Assembly (NCBI RefSeq): GCF_015354335.1
Contig: NZ_JADKYR010000003.1
Span: 641,508-705,507 of the forward strand
Length of the DNA: 64,000 bases
From: Methylophilus sp. 13
Lineage (GTDB): Bacteria; Pseudomonadota; Gammaproteobacteria; Burkholderiales; Methylophilaceae
Reading direction: 5' to 3'
Shown: positions 19,163-30,806 of the stretch, piece after piece
Layout of the letters: each line of letters opens with the position of its first letter
Position numbering within the stretch: the first letter of the stretch is position 1
Position numbers and translations under genes: made by a program
Notes under the pieces: model-generated
The model's database searches: none
Seen by the model: only the letters and a program-made list of their open reading frames with translations
Told to the model about the DNA's origin: nothing

Positions 19163-20608
19163 CTAGCCCAACATCTTCTTAAGTAGCTCATTGACCTGCG
19201 CCGGATTCGCCTTGCCTTTAGAGGCTTTCATACACTGGCCTACCAGCGCATTAAAGGCTTTCTCCTTGCCAGATTTGTACTCATCGACCATGGCCTGGTT
19301 CGCCGCCAGCACCTCTTTGATGATGGCTTCAATCGCGCCTGTGTCAGACACTTGCTTGAGACCTTTGGCTTCGATAATGGCATCTACTTCACCCTCGCCT
19401 GCCCACAAACCTTCAAACACCTGTTTGGCGGCATTGTTGGAAATGGTGTTGTCAGCAATACGCTTGAGCAAGGCAGCCAACTGCTGGGCAGAGACGGGAC
19501 TGTCAGTAATCGTTTTTTCTTCCGCATTGAGCTTGGCAGAAAGCGCGCCCATCAGCCAGTTAGCCGCCTGTTTGGGCTCGGCACCTGCTTGTACCGTGGC
19601 CATAAAATAATCAGCCATGCTGCGTGAAGCCGTCAATGTGCTGGCATCATAAGCAGAGAGTTGGTACTCGCTCACCAACCGCGCCTGCAAGGCTTGTGGC
19701 AACTCTGGCATCTCGGCACGCACGCGTGCTTTATCGGCCTCAGTCACTTCCAGCGGCAGCAGGTCCGGGTCAGGGAAATAGCGATAATCATTGGCTTCTT
19801 CCTTGGTACGCATGGCACGCGTTTCACCGGTGTCCGGGTTAAACAGGACAGTTGCTTGCTGGATGGTGCCGCCATCCTCCAGCGTTTCGATTTGCCACTG
19901 GGTCTCATACTCAATGGCTTGCTGCATGAACTTGAACGAGTTCAGGTTTTTGATCTCGCGGCGGGTACCGAACTTTTCAGTTCCCTTGGGGCGCACCGAG
20001 ACGTTGACGTCGCAACGGAAAGATCCTTCCTGCATATTGCCGTCGCAAATGCCTATCCACTGCACCAGTTCATGTAACTTCTTGGCATAAGCGACCGCTT
20101 CGGCGGCACTGCGCATATCGGGTTCAGTCACGATTTCCAGCAAGGGCGTCCCCGCACGGTTCAAGTCTATGCCGGACATACCTTCGACGGCACCGTGCAC
20201 AGATTTACCAGCATCTTCTTCAAGGTGCGCACGCGTGATATTGATCACCTTCTCATAGGCCTCGGTATTTTTGCCCGCTGGGACCTGAATGGTCAGCTGA
20301 CCTTTGCCAACTACCGGCAGCTCAAACTGGCTGATCTGGTAGCCCTTGGGCAAGTCGGGATAAAAATAATTTTTACGCGAGAATACGCTGCGCGGCGCCA
20401 TTTCGGCATCAATCGCCAGGCCAAACTTGATCGCGCATTCCACGGCTTTTTTGTTGAGCACAGGCAACACCCCTGGCAGCGCAATACTCACCTCACAGGC
20501 TTGCGTATTTGGCGCCGCCCCATAAGTGGTGGAGGCCCCGCTAAACTGTTTGGAATTAGTTTGTAACTGTACGTGGGTTTCCAACCCGATCACGACTTCC
20601 CACTGCAT
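19163..20608 (-). CDS. gatB: Asp-tRNA(Asn)/Glu-tRNA(Gln) amidotransferase subunit B
   Basis: GatB is the kinase subunit of GatCAB. It activates the misacylated Glu or Asp on tRNA before amidation. The real start is the ATG at 20608, giving [15 protein letters not shown], the canonical N-terminus; the open frame extends upstream without support. Conserved blocks include [39 protein letters not shown] and the C-terminal YqeY-like tail [14 protein letters not shown]. It begins 1 nt after the gatA stop, forming the gatC-gatA-gatB operon. It ends at the shared terminator. Confidence 0.97.
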   Translation of the reverse strand: MQWEVVIGLETHVQLQTNSKQFSGASTTYGAAPNTQACEVSIALPGVLPVLNKKAVECAIKFGLAIDAEMAPRSVFSRKNYFYPDLPKGYQISQFELPVVGKGQLTIQVPAGKNTEAYEKVINITRAHLEEDAGKSVHGAVEGMSGIDLNRAGTPLLEIVTEPDMRSAAEAVAYAKKLHELVQWIGICDGNMQEGSFRCDVNVSVRPKGTEKFGTRREIKNLNSFKFMQQAIEYETQWQIETLEDGGTIQQATVLFNPDTGETRAMRTKEEANDYRYFPDPDLLPLEVTEADKARVRAEMPELPQALQARLVSEYQLSAYDASTLTASRSMADYFMATVQAGAEPKQAANWLMGALSAKLNAEEKTITDSPVSAQQLAALLKRIADNTISNNAAKQVFEGLWAGEGEVDAIIEAKGLKQVSDTGAIEAIIKEVLAANQAMVDEYKSGKEKAFNALVGQCMKASKGKANPAQVNELLKKMLG

Positions 20609-20609
20609 G

Positions 20610-22100
20610 TTAGATGTTCTCCAAACCAGCTGGCATGCGTGTATGCCAGTCTGTGACTTGTTGATAGGCATGGCCAACATTGAGCATGCGCGCCTCATCA
20701 AAATAATTGCCAATAATCTGCAAACCAACCGGCAAGGCCTTGCCTTCGCTGCTGGAGGTAAACCCGGCCGGGATGCTCATGCCGGGCAAGCCCGCCAGGT
20801 TCACGGCAATGGTGTACAAGTCTTCGAGATACATGGCTACCGGGTCGCTGGTTTTTTCACCGGCTTTAAAGGCCGCTGAAGGCGCGGCCGGGCCCATGAT
20901 TACATCACACTGCTTGAAGGCTTCCACAAAGTCCTGGGCAATCAGGCGGCGGATTTGCTGGGCCTTGAGGTAGTAGGCATCGTAATAACCGGCACTGAGC
21001 ACATAGGTGCCAATCAGGATACGGCGCTTGACCTCGGCACCAAAACCCTCTGCGCGCGACTTCATGTACATGTCGAGCAGGTCATTGTATTCCGCCGCAC
21101 GGTGACCATAACGGACGCCGTCATAGCGTGACAGATTGCTCGATGCCTCGGCTGGGGCGAGCACGTAATACACCGGAATCGACAGATTGTTATTAGGCAA
21201 GCTGATCTCGACAATCTCTGCACCCAGCTTTTTGTATTCTGCAATCGCCGTTTCAATCACTTTAGCCACGTCAGCATTCAAGCCTTCGGCAAAATATTCT
21301 TTGGGCAGGCCAATCCGCAAGCCTTTGAGCGGCTGCGCGCCTTGCATGGCGCTCAAGCCACGCGTGTAATCTTCTTGCTCGCGCTGCACGCTGGTGGAGT
21401 CACGCTCGTCAAACCCGGCCATGACATTGAGCATGAGCGCACAATCTTCGGCCGACTTGGCCATGGGCCCTGCCTGATCCAGCGAAGAGGCAAACGCGAT
21501 CATGCCGTAACGTGAGACCAGGCCATAAGTTGGTTTAAGGCCAGTAAAGCCGCACAATGAAGCGGGTTGGCGGATGGAACCGCCAGTATCTGTCCCGGTG
21601 GCCGCAGCACACAAGCGGGCGGCCACAGCCGCCGCGGAACCGCCAGAGCTACCGCCAGGCACACGATCAAAGTCCCATGGATTTTTGACACCGCCAAAAT
21701 AACTGGTTTCGTTGGAGGAACCCATGGCGAACTCATCCATATTGGTTTTGCCCAGATTCACTGCACCGGCCGCATCAAACTGGCTGATCACATGCGCGTC
21801 ATAGGGGGCAATAAAGTTTTCCAGCATTTTGGAGCTACAGGTGGTGCGCCAGCCCTGGGCACAAAAAATATCTTTTTGCGCGATGGGGATGCCAGTGAGC
21901 GGGCCGGCTGTACCGGCGGCGATACGGGCATCTGCCGCTTGCGCCTGCGCCAGGGTTTTTTGTTCGTCTATGGTGACATAGGCATTGATGCTGGGGTTGA
22001 GTTTGGCCATGCGTTGCAAATAGGCCTGCGTCAACTCCACGCTGGAAACTTGTTTGCTGGCCAACTGCTGGCCCAGCTGTTTTAAACTACTGTTTATCAT
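20610..22100 (-). CDS. gatA: Asp-tRNA(Asn)/Glu-tRNA(Gln) amidotransferase subunit A
   Basis: GatA is the glutaminase subunit, releasing ammonia from glutamine for transamidation. The amidase signature with the Ser-cisSer-Lys triad is clear: [10 protein letters not shown] carries the lysine and [16 protein letters not shown] the serines, followed by [14 protein letters not shown]. Length (496) is normal. It lies 47 nt after gatC. A GatCAB in betaproteobacteria usually serves Gln-tRNA or Asn-tRNA formation where a direct synthetase is lacking. The window does not show which applies here. Confidence 0.98.
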   Translation of the reverse strand: MINSSLKQLGQQLASKQVSSVELTQAYLQRMAKLNPSINAYVTIDEQKTLAQAQAADARIAAGTAGPLTGIPIAQKDIFCAQGWRTTCSSKMLENFIAPYDAHVISQFDAAGAVNLGKTNMDEFAMGSSNETSYFGGVKNPWDFDRVPGGSSGGSAAAVAARLCAAATGTDTGGSIRQPASLCGFTGLKPTYGLVSRYGMIAFASSLDQAGPMAKSAEDCALMLNVMAGFDERDSTSVQREQEDYTRGLSAMQGAQPLKGLRIGLPKEYFAEGLNADVAKVIETAIAEYKKLGAEIVEISLPNNNLSIPVYYVLAPAEASSNLSRYDGVRYGHRAAEYNDLLDMYMKSRAEGFGAEVKRRILIGTYVLSAGYYDAYYLKAQQIRRLIAQDFVEAFKQCDVIMGPAAPSAAFKAGEKTSDPVAMYLEDLYTIAVNLAGLPGMSIPAGFTSSSEGKALPVGLQIIGNYFDEARMLNVGHAYQQVTDWHTRMPAGLENI

Positions 22101-22147
22101 AATGGAAACCGTAAAAATGAACCGTCAAAGCAGGGGCTGGCAAGCGC

Positions 22148-22435
22148 TTATTCAATGACTTTGGGCACCAGGTATAAGCCATCTTGCGTGGCTGGTGCAA
22201 TGGATTGAAACAGTTCGCGCTGGTTGGTTTTAGTCACCACGTCTTCACGCAGACGCTGTGTCACGTCTTGCGAGTGCGACATGGGGGTGATGCCGGTGGT
22301 GTCCACCGCCTGCATTTGCTCAATCAGCCCCAGAATACCGGAAAGTTTGCTTAGGGTTTCTTGCGCTTCACTGTCGCTGACCTCGATGCGGGCCAGGTGC
22401 GCGATACGCTTGATATCATCTAGATTCAGTGCCAT
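22148..22435 (-). CDS. gatC: Asp-tRNA(Asn)/Glu-tRNA(Gln) amidotransferase subunit C
   Basis: GatC is the small subunit that stabilises GatA and holds GatA to GatB. The 95-residue sequence shows the family pattern: [16 protein letters not shown] near the N-terminus and [23 protein letters not shown] in the middle. It is the first gene of the gatCAB operon and diverges from mreB across a 128-nt gap that must hold both promoters. No clear Shine-Dalgarno is seen before ATG 22435. Confidence 0.96.
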   Translation of the reverse strand: MALNLDDIKRIAHLARIEVSDSEAQETLSKLSGILGLIEQMQAVDTTGITPMSHSQDVTQRLREDVVTKTNQRELFQSIAPATQDGLYLVPKVIE

Positions 22436-22560
22436 GTGTGGTTAATTGTCTATAAGATTTTGAAAACACATCTTAATTTCATGTGCGTTTTGCGCTATTA
22501 TACCTTGATTTTATGCCGCACCCAGCGGGCAGCACCAAAGTCAGAATTTTCACAGGATAA

Positions 22561-23607
<1,047 letters not shown>

Positions 23608-23636
23608 ATCCGCACCCAGTTGGCGCGACCCTGACT

Positions 23637-24746
23637 ATGCTTAAAGGCATCCACCAACAGCTTGATCCGCAAGAGTCGCCGGCCTTTTTTATCCAAGGGC
23701 CCAAGCCTTTCTCGCGCCTGATGTTTTTTTGTACGCTATCTTTGGTCATGATGGCGGTCGATGCACGCTTTGACTATTTGAGCCAGGTAAGGCAATGGTT
23801 CAGTACCGCCCTGCACCCGCTTGAAGTGATCGCCAGCGCCCCTAACGAATGGGGGCGCAACATCAATACCTACTTTACCTCGCATAACCAGCTGATTCAG
23901 GATAACTTCAAGCTCAAACAGCAGGCGCTGATCGATCATGCAGCCTTGCAGCGCCTGGCCACTGTCGATGCCGAAAATGCGCATTTACGCACATTACTGG
24001 CCGGGGATGCACCGATTATCCCGGAAGCCACACTGGGTGAAGTCATGCATATGGGACGCGACCCATTTAGCAACATCATCACGCTGAACCGCGGCAGTCA
24101 CCACCACATCACCCCCGGGCAAGCGGTGGTTGATGAACAGGGCGTGGTGGGTCAGATCACCCGGGTGTATCCGTTCACCAGCGAAGTCACGCTGATCACG
24201 GATAAAAAACTGTCGATTCCTATTCAGATCGAGCGCAACCAATTACGCGCCATTGCCTTTGGGGAGGGCAAACGCAACACGCTGGACATTCCCTACCTGC
24301 CTACCAGCGTCGACATCAAGGTTGGTGACAAACTGGTAACCTCGGGCATTGACGGCGTCTATCCTGCCGGTTTGGCAGTGGCCATCGTCACCCAGATCAA
24401 GCAAAGTCAGGATTCGCCGTTTGCCAAGATTATCAGCCGCCCGATTGCCGGCGTGAATAACCACAAACATGTGCTGATCCTCAAAGTGCCAGAGTCTCCG
24501 GCCACCAATCCGATGTCCGAAAGCCGCCCCATGTTGCAACGCAACAACGCGCAGCACCTGGATCAGTCCGTGGTGGATGTCTTGCAAAAGAACAATGCAC
24601 TGGTTGATCCCAACCCGGTCACCACACCGCCCGTACTGGATGCCGGACAGCTGCCAGACACAGAAATGACCGCACAACCAGACAGCGCAGCGCCTACTGA
24701 CCCAGTGGCCACGCCCACTCCACCAACCACACCGGAGCGTCGATGA
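23637..24746 (+). CDS. mreC: Rod-shape determining protein MreC
   Basis: MreC is a bitopic inner-membrane protein whose periplasmic beta domains and coiled coil link MreB to PBP2. After an N-terminal membrane segment (LMFFCTLSLVMMAVDARF), a coiled-coil stretch precedes the beta-rich region with GRDPFSNIITLNRGSHHHITPGQAVVDEQGVVGQI. The C-terminus from about residue 300 is a Pro/Thr/Ala-rich low-complexity tail (PTDPVATPTPPTTPERR), an extension common in betaproteobacterial MreC. It starts 29 nt after mreB and overlaps mreD by 4 nt. Confidence 0.95.
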   Translation: MLKGIHQQLDPQESPAFFIQGPKPFSRLMFFCTLSLVMMAVDARFDYLSQVRQWFSTALHPLEVIASAPNEWGRNINTYFTSHNQLIQDNFKLKQQALIDHAALQRLATVDAENAHLRTLLAGDAPIIPEATLGEVMHMGRDPFSNIITLNRGSHHHITPGQAVVDEQGVVGQITRVYPFTSEVTLITDKKLSIPIQIERNQLRAIAFGEGKRNTLDIPYLPTSVDIKVGDKLVTSGIDGVYPAGLAVAIVTQIKQSQDSPFAKIISRPIAGVNNHKHVLILKVPESPATNPMSESRPMLQRNNAQHLDQSVVDVLQKNNALVDPNPVTTPPVLDAGQLPDTEMTAQPDSAAPTDPVATPTPPTTPERR

Positions 24747-25219
24747 AACCGGTTAAGTTCAGCACGTTCTTTTTCACCTTGCTGGTCGGGTTGATTTTTC
24801 AACTTTACCCCTGGTCAAATGCGGGCATTATTGTGCGTCCAGATTTTCTGCTGGTCATCATGCTGTATTGGCTATTGCAAGCACCCTACCACTGCAATAT
24901 TGGCTGGGTATGGTTTGCTGGCTTGCTGGTGGACTTATCCACGGGCAGCCTGCTTGGACAACATGCCCTGACATTTGCAATCACCGCCTTTCTCGGCCTG
25001 ATCTATCAACGCAGGCTGGTGCTGTTCAATCGCTGGCAGCTCTATTTATATGTGTTGTTTTTGTTTGGCGTAGAGCGCGGGCTGATTTTGCTGCTCAAGC
25101 TGTTTGCCGGCGGCGAATTGCCCGACTGGACCTACGCCTTCCCCATCGTGTCTGACCTGATACTGTGGCAATTCATGATTATCTGGTTTGGCGAACTGAC
25201 CCGCCCGAAGAAATTGTAA
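24743..25219 (+). CDS. mreD: Rod-shape determining protein MreD
   Basis: MreD is a small polytopic inner-membrane protein of the elongasome. The 158-residue product has about five membrane helices, with the family features PDFLLVIMLYWLLQAP and GWVWFAGLLVDLSTGSLLGQHAL. Its start overlaps the mreC stop by 4 nt, and it ends 4 nt before the mrdA start, so translation is coupled along the operon. Confidence 0.95.
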   Translation: MKPVKFSTFFFTLLVGLIFQLYPWSNAGIIVRPDFLLVIMLYWLLQAPYHCNIGWVWFAGLLVDLSTGSLLGQHALTFAITAFLGLIYQRRLVLFNRWQLYLYVLFLFGVERGLILLLKLFAGGELPDWTYAFPIVSDLILWQFMIIWFGELTRPKKL

Positions 25220-25223
25220 GCAC

Positions 25224-27158
25224 ATGGGGTATAGCACTGAACTCAAAAACCATCAAAACGAACAGCACAAGTTCCGGGTTCGTCTGGTTTTTCTGGTACT
25301 GTTGGTTTTGGCAGCGTTTTCTGCGCTGCTGGGCCGTTTTTATTTTCTGCAAGTCTTTCGCTATGACTATTATCAAACACTGGCAGAAAACAACCGGATT
25401 TCGATTGTCCCCATTACACCGAACCGTGGCCTGATTTCTGACCGCAACGGCATTATTCTGGCGCATAACTTTTTTGTGTATACGCTGGAAATCACGCCCT
25501 CCAAAACAGAAGACTTGCAGGACACAATTGCCGAGCTGGGCAAACTGGTCGAGATTTCGCCAACGGATCTCAAGCGCTTTAAAAAACTGCGGGCGCAAAG
25601 CCATACGTTTGAAAGCATTCCGATCCGCACCCACCTTAATGAATACGAAGCCGCCAAGTTTGCCGTGAACCGCTTCCGGTTTCCTGGCGTCGAGCTCAAA
25701 TCGCGCCTGTTCCGCCATTACCCCTATGGCACCCTGGGCACGCATGGTATCGGCTATATCAGCCGGATCAATGAACACGATCTCAAGCAGCTCAAGGAAA
25801 ACAACCAGCTATCCAACTACAAAGGCACTGAGCATATTGGCAAGGCGGGCGTCGAGCAAGCCTATGAAACCGAGCTGCATGGCGTCACCGGCTTTCAGCA
25901 GGTAGAGATTGATGCCGATGGCCGGGCTGTACGCGTGCTGTCCAGCGCCTCGCCCACCTCGGGCAACAACGTGGTGCTGTCCATGGACGCCAAAATGCAA
26001 GAAATCGCCGAGCAGGAATTTGCCGGACGTCGCGGCGCGCTGGTGGCAATCCAACCCAAAACAGGGGAAGTCCTGGCCATGGCCAGCATGCCTTCATTTG
26101 ATGCCAACCTGTTTGTGGATGGCATTGATTTTGATAACTGGAACCTGTTGAACAATTCGCTGGATAAACCGCTGATCAACCGCACCTTGAAGGGGATTTA
26201 CCCACCTGGTTCCACCTTCAAGCCCTTTGTCGCGCTGGCCGGGCTGGAATCAGGCAAGCGGCAACCGCCGTTTACCATCAGCGACCCAGGCTACTACATG
26301 CTGCCCAACAGCCATCACCGCTACCGTGACTGGAAACCATCCGGCCATGGTTCTGTCGATATGCGCAAGGCGATTACCGTGTCTTGCGATACGTTTTTTT
26401 ATGGGCTGGCCGTCGAGCTTGGTATAGACCGGCTGACCGACTTTGTCAGACATTTTGGTTTTGGTGAAAAAACCAATATTGATATCCAGGGCGAACTGGC
26501 GGGCTTGCTGCCGACGCCGGGCTGGAAGCAAAGACGCTTCAAACAGCCCTGGTATATGGGTGAAACTGTCATTGTAGGCATTGGTCAGGGGTATACGCTG
26601 GTCACGCCCATGCAATTGGCCTACGCAACGGCCACGCTGGCCAATAGTGGCAAGGCCATCCAGCCGCATCTGGTCAATGCGATTGTGAATGCCAAAACCA
26701 ACGAAGTCAGGATGTTGCCGCATAAAGTGGCGGACCAGTTGAACCTGAGCCCGGAGAATCTGGAGATTGTGAAACTGGGCATGATGGATGTGACACGCCC
26801 GGGAGGCACAGCCGCCTCAGTAGGCGCCAATGCAGGCTATGACATCGCTGCCAAAACCGGTACGGCGCAAGTGGTAGGTATCAAGCAAAATGAAAAATAT
26901 AACGAAAAAGCGACGGCAGAACGCCATCGCGACCACGCTTGGTTTATTGCTTACGCCCCGGCTGAAGACCCCAAAATTGCCGTGGCCGTCATTGTGGAAA
27001 ACGGTGGCCACGGTGGCTCGGCGGCGGGCCCGATTGCACGCAAGGTGATGGACTATTACCTGCTGGGCAAAATACCCGCGGTGGCAACCCCTGCGGTGAC
27101 TGCCGAAACGCAAGCACAAACCCCATCCACGGTCGTTGAGGAGGAAGAGCATGATTAA
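25224..27158 (+). CDS. mrdA: Penicillin-binding protein 2 (elongasome transpeptidase)
   Basis: PBP2 is the class B transpeptidase that crosslinks sidewall peptidoglycan with RodA. An N-terminal membrane anchor (LVFLVLLVLAAFSALLGRFY) precedes the dimerisation domain and the transpeptidase domain. The active-site motifs are present: SxxK as PPGSTFKPF, a Ser-x-Asn/Asp equivalent in VSCDTFFYGLA, and KTG in AAKTGTAQVVG. Length (644) is usual. A stretch of acidic residues (EEEEHD) ends the protein and overlaps the start of rodA by 8 nt. Confidence 0.96.
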   Translation: MGYSTELKNHQNEQHKFRVRLVFLVLLVLAAFSALLGRFYFLQVFRYDYYQTLAENNRISIVPITPNRGLISDRNGIILAHNFFVYTLEITPSKTEDLQDTIAELGKLVEISPTDLKRFKKLRAQSHTFESIPIRTHLNEYEAAKFAVNRFRFPGVELKSRLFRHYPYGTLGTHGIGYISRINEHDLKQLKENNQLSNYKGTEHIGKAGVEQAYETELHGVTGFQQVEIDADGRAVRVLSSASPTSGNNVVLSMDAKMQEIAEQEFAGRRGALVAIQPKTGEVLAMASMPSFDANLFVDGIDFDNWNLLNNSLDKPLINRTLKGIYPPGSTFKPFVALAGLESGKRQPPFTISDPGYYMLPNSHHRYRDWKPSGHGSVDMRKAITVSCDTFFYGLAVELGIDRLTDFVRHFGFGEKTNIDIQGELAGLLPTPGWKQRRFKQPWYMGETVIVGIGQGYTLVTPMQLAYATATLANSGKAIQPHLVNAIVNAKTNEVRMLPHKVADQLNLSPENLEIVKLGMMDVTRPGGTAASVGANAGYDIAAKTGTAQVVGIKQNEKYNEKATAERHRDHAWFIAYAPAEDPKIAVAVIVENGGHGGSAAGPIARKVMDYYLLGKIPAVATPAVTAETQAQTPSTVVEEEEHD

Positions 27159-28248
27159 ACAGTGGATCGGCCATTTTATCCGCCATATTGACTCCATCTT
27201 GCTGGCCACCGTTCTCATGGTGCTGGTGGTTGCGCTTATGGTGCTCTATAGCGCCTCGGGCCAGTCCCTGCTCAAGGTCAATGCACAGCTGATTAATATC
27301 CTGGTGATGATGGGCGTAATGTTTCTGGTTGCAAACACACAGCCGCAACACATTGAACGCATTGCCCTGCCCGCCTATTTGTTCGGGCTGGCATTGTTGA
27401 TTGCGGTAGCGCTGGTCGGCGATATTAGCCATGGCGCCAGGCGCTGGCTCAATCTGGGCGTGACCAAAATCCAGCCCTCGGAACTCATGAAATTGGCCGT
27501 GCCGATTATGCTGTCCTGGTATTTTTCAAAACGTGAATCCTTGTTACGTACCACGGACTATGTCGTCGCCGGGGTCATTTTGCTGGTGCCGGTCTTGCTG
27601 ATTGCCAAGCAACCCGACCTCGGGACCGCCACCCTGGTCTTTGCCGCCGGTTTTTATGTGATTTTTCTGGCCGGTCTGAGCTGGAAATTTATTTTTGGCA
27701 GCGCGATTGCCTTTGGCGCGGCGCTGCCCATTTTATGGTCCATGCTGCATGACTATCAGCGGCGGCGGGTGGAAATTCTCATCGATCCTAGCCAGGACCC
27801 GCTTGGCGCGGGTTATCACATTATTCAGGCCACCATTGCCATTGGCTCTGGCGGCATGACCGGCAAAGGCTGGCTCAACGGCACCCAGTCACAGTTAGAC
27901 TTTGTGCCAGAACGCACCACAGACTTTATTTTTGCCGTGTTTGCAGAAGAGTTTGGCCTCGTAGGCTGCAGCCTGTTATTGCTGCTGTTCGCCATTATTA
28001 TTGGCCGCGCTTTCATCATCGCGTCACAAGCCAAGAGTACTTTTTCCCGCTTATTGGCTGGCAGCATTGCCGCCACCTTTTTTACCTATTGCTTCGTCAA
28101 CATGGGCATGGTGAGCGGCATTCTGCCTGTGGTCGGCATTCCCTTGCCGCTGGTCAGTTATGGCGGCACCTCACTCTTGACCTTAGGGCTAAGCCTGGGT
28201 TTGCTGATGAGCGTGCAGTCGCATAAACGGCTGGTAGCCACCGATTAA
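27151..28248 (+). CDS. rodA: Peptidoglycan glycosyltransferase RodA
   Basis: RodA is the SEDS-family lipid II polymerase that partners PBP2 in cell elongation. The 365-residue protein has about ten membrane helices and the SEDS signatures GDISHGARRWLNLGVTKIQP, KQPDLGTATLVF and GIPLPLVSYGGTSLLT. I chose ATG 27151 because GAGGAGG sits at the right distance upstream. An in-frame TTG at 27136 would place that site inside the gene. It overlaps mrdA by 8 nt. Confidence 0.96.
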   Translation: MIKQWIGHFIRHIDSILLATVLMVLVVALMVLYSASGQSLLKVNAQLINILVMMGVMFLVANTQPQHIERIALPAYLFGLALLIAVALVGDISHGARRWLNLGVTKIQPSELMKLAVPIMLSWYFSKRESLLRTTDYVVAGVILLVPVLLIAKQPDLGTATLVFAAGFYVIFLAGLSWKFIFGSAIAFGAALPILWSMLHDYQRRRVEILIDPSQDPLGAGYHIIQATIAIGSGGMTGKGWLNGTQSQLDFVPERTTDFIFAVFAEEFGLVGCSLLLLLFAIIIGRAFIIASQAKSTFSRLLAGSIAATFFTYCFVNMGMVSGILPVVGIPLPLVSYGGTSLLTLGLSLGLLMSVQSHKRLVATD

Positions 28249-28276
28249 CGTGGCCAGAAACCACTGAAGGACCTCG

Positions 28277-29281
28277 ATGTCATTGTCCCTACAAAGACTC
28301 TTTATCGTGCTGCTGGCTGCCGGGCTGGTTGCCTGCGAAAGCAGCATGCCGTCACGTCCAACGGCGCCTGCGCCAATAAAACCCGTGCCCACGCCACGCC
28401 CCGCCGCGCCCGCAGCCTCGCCTGCGCCGCCTGCGGTATTGCCAGGTAGCAGTGCGCCGCTAGGTGCACCCAAAGTCATTAATATTGACCCCAAACCCGA
28501 GAGCACTGGCAATGCCACCGAAGGCATTGATCCTAACATTCCACTGGAAACCTCGGTGACGCCCAAGTTGGAGCCCATCGTGAAAGGGACCACCAAGCCT
28601 TATATCGTGAATGGGGAACTAGTGTCTCCAATGTCGGAAATTACAACGCCGTTTACGCAAACCGGACACGCTTCCTGGTATGGTAAAAAATTTCATGGCC
28701 GCCGTACCGCCAGTGGTGAGCCTTATAACATGTATAAACTCAGCGCCGCCCACCGCACGCTGCCAATTCCAAGTTATGTGCGCGTCACTAACCTGAGCAA
28801 TGGCAAAAACCTGATTGCCAGGGTCAATGACCGCGGCCCTTTTGGCCGCGACCGCATCATCGATTTATCCTATGCCGCGGCCAAACAACTCGATATCACC
28901 CAGCATGGCTCGGCCCAGGTAGAGATCACTTTAATTGACCCCAACCAGCCGGAGATAGCTGCGGCCCCGAGCAGTGCAGGTGTCGCCAGAGACATTGCGC
29001 CGGCAAGCATGCCCAAAGCATCGGCAAAACCAGCTGCCTCACTCGACAACACCGGTGTGTATGTACAGGTCGGCGCCTTTGGCGTTGAAGAAAATGCCGA
29101 CCGCCTGCAGCAGCGCATTTCCAATGCGGTACCCGAGACACAAAGCCTGCTGAACAAAGTGTATAATGGCAAGATGTTCCAGGTTGTTCTGGGCCCATAT
29201 CCTGATCACGCCATGGCCGCGCAAGCAGCCAATCAGATGCGTGACCAATTGCAGTTGCCAGCGCTTGTTTTTTCCCGCTAG
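28277..29281 (+). CDS. rlpA: Septal ring lytic transglycosylase RlpA family lipoprotein
   Basis: RlpA is an outer-membrane lipoprotein that cleaves naked glycan strands at the septum. The lipobox LVACESS follows a short signal sequence. A Pro/Ala-rich linker leads to the double-psi beta-barrel, with TGHASWYGKKFHGRRTASGE and RVNDRGPFGRDRIIDLS (about residues 130-215). A C-terminal SPOR domain begins near YVQVGAFGVEENADRLQQRI. The domain order is complete and the gene sits between rodA and dacA, as in many proteobacteria. Confidence 0.94.
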   Translation: MSLSLQRLFIVLLAAGLVACESSMPSRPTAPAPIKPVPTPRPAAPAASPAPPAVLPGSSAPLGAPKVINIDPKPESTGNATEGIDPNIPLETSVTPKLEPIVKGTTKPYIVNGELVSPMSEITTPFTQTGHASWYGKKFHGRRTASGEPYNMYKLSAAHRTLPIPSYVRVTNLSNGKNLIARVNDRGPFGRDRIIDLSYAAAKQLDITQHGSAQVEITLIDPNQPEIAAAPSSAGVARDIAPASMPKASAKPAASLDNTGVYVQVGAFGVEENADRLQQRISNAVPETQSLLNKVYNGKMFQVVLGPYPDHAMAAQAANQMRDQLQLPALVFSR

Positions 29282-29315
29282 CACCGTTTTCTCGTTAAGT
29301 ATTTTTTCTCGTTAA

Positions 29316-30464
29316 ATGATGACCATGTGGCGTTCTTGTATTGCTTTTCTACTTTCCATTCCTTTAATGACGGTGGCGGCTGAAGCCATTACCGGCAATG
29401 TACCTGTACCCACGCTGGCGGCCAAAGCCTTTGTGCTGCGCGATGCTAATACCGGCAATCTGCTGGCTGCGAACAACCCCGACATGCCGGTGGAACCTGC
29501 GTCACTGACCAAAGTAATGACCGCTTACCTGACCTTTGAAGCGGTCAAGCAAAAGCGCTTGTCACTGACACAGACTTTGCCCGTGAGTCAAAAAGCCTGG
29601 AAGGTCGAAGGCTCAAAAATGTTTATCGACACGACGATGACCGTCACTGTGGATGAGTTGCTTCATGGCCTGATTATTCAGTCAGGCAATGATGCGGCAA
29701 TTACCCTGGCCGAAGGCATTGCGGGCAGTGAAGAATTGTTCGCCACGCTGATGAACAAAAAAGCGGCCGCGCTGGGCATGAAAAATAGCCATTTTATGAA
29801 TGCGACAGGCTTGCCAGACCCGGCCCATGTCACCACCGCACGTGACTTGTCCATTTTGGCCAATGCGCTGATTCGGGACTTTCCGCAAGACTACGCGCGC
29901 TTGTATTCGCAAAAGTCTTACACCTACAACAATATCACCCAGCCTAACCGCAACCGCTTGCTGTTTATAGACCCCACGGTTGATGGCATGAAAACCGGCC
30001 ACACCGAATCCGCCGGTTATTGCCTGATTTCTTCGGCCAAACGCAATGACTTCCGCTTGATTTCTGTGGTACTTGGCACCACCTCTGACAATGTACGCGC
30101 CGCTGAGAGTCAAAAATTACTGAATTTTGGCTTCCAGTTTTATGAATCCAGACTGATTTATGCGGCGGACAAAGCGATTACGCGGCAAAAGGTATGGAAA
30201 GGGACAGAAAACCAGGTTGACCTCACAGTGGTAAAACCGGTTTACCTGACGCTGCCCCAGGGTGAATATGCCAATATGAAAGCGAATCTACGCGTGCCCA
30301 AACCGCTTGAAGCGCCGTTAAAAGCACATCAAACGGTCGGTGCGGTGGATTTCAGCCTCAATGGCAAGGTGGTGCATAGCGTGCCGCTGGTCACCGTGCA
30401 GGCAGTGGAGGCCAGCAATATCTTTTCACGCATGATCGATCAAGTCCGCTTGTATTTGCAATAA
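29316..30464 (+). CDS. dacA: D-alanyl-D-alanine carboxypeptidase (PBP5/6 type)
   Basis: This periplasmic low-molecular-weight PBP trims the terminal D-Ala of peptidoglycan stem peptides. A signal peptide precedes the peptidase domain. The SxxK motif is in EPASLTKVMTAY, SGN in IQSGNDAAITLA and KTG in DGMKTGHTESAGYCL. A C-terminal beta domain ends with an amphipathic anchor (NIFSRMIDQVRLYLQ) that binds the inner membrane. Length 382 agrees with the family. Several in-frame ATGs lie at the start (29316, 29319, 29325), and which one is used is uncertain by a few residues. Confidence 0.95.
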   Translation: MMTMWRSCIAFLLSIPLMTVAAEAITGNVPVPTLAAKAFVLRDANTGNLLAANNPDMPVEPASLTKVMTAYLTFEAVKQKRLSLTQTLPVSQKAWKVEGSKMFIDTTMTVTVDELLHGLIIQSGNDAAITLAEGIAGSEELFATLMNKKAAALGMKNSHFMNATGLPDPAHVTTARDLSILANALIRDFPQDYARLYSQKSYTYNNITQPNRNRLLFIDPTVDGMKTGHTESAGYCLISSAKRNDFRLISVVLGTTSDNVRAAESQKLLNFGFQFYESRLIYAADKAITRQKVWKGTENQVDLTVVKPVYLTLPQGEYANMKANLRVPKPLEAPLKAHQTVGAVDFSLNGKVVHSVPLVTVQAVEASNIFSRMIDQVRLYLQ

Positions 30465-30505
30465 ACAGGCTGACCGTCACTCACTGTTTAAAAGGTAGGT
30501 AACAT

Positions 30506-30793
30506 ATGACCAAGTTCGAGCAATTACCGGAAATAGAAGAGACCCTGATTGAGTTTCCCACCAATTTCCCGATCAAGGTCATGGGTGAAACGCATGATGA
30601 TTTCGCCAGCGAAATTACCCGCACCATCCAGTTGCATTGGCCAGACTTTGATACGCACCTGATTGAAATGCGTGGCAGCAGCAATGGCAAATACCTGAGC
30701 CTGACCTGTCTGGTGTATGTCACCTCCAAGCCACAACTGGATGATATTTACCGCAGCCTGACCGCTCACCCCATGGTCAAGGTTGTGCTGTAA
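30506..30793 (+). CDS. ybeD: YbeD/DUF493 family protein
   Basis: This is a 95-residue cytoplasmic protein with an ACT-like fold, of unknown biochemical role. The start [14 protein letters not shown] and the end [14 protein letters not shown] are the conserved blocks. In many proteobacteria it lies between dacA and lipB, exactly as here, which is the main reason for linking it to lipoate metabolism. Its stop is 14 nt before the chosen lipB start. Confidence 0.93.
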   Translation: MTKFEQLPEIEETLIEFPTNFPIKVMGETHDDFASEITRTIQLHWPDFDTHLIEMRGSSNGKYLSLTCLVYVTSKPQLDDIYRSLTAHPMVKVVL

Positions 30794-30806
30794 GCCTTTT
30801 TCGATC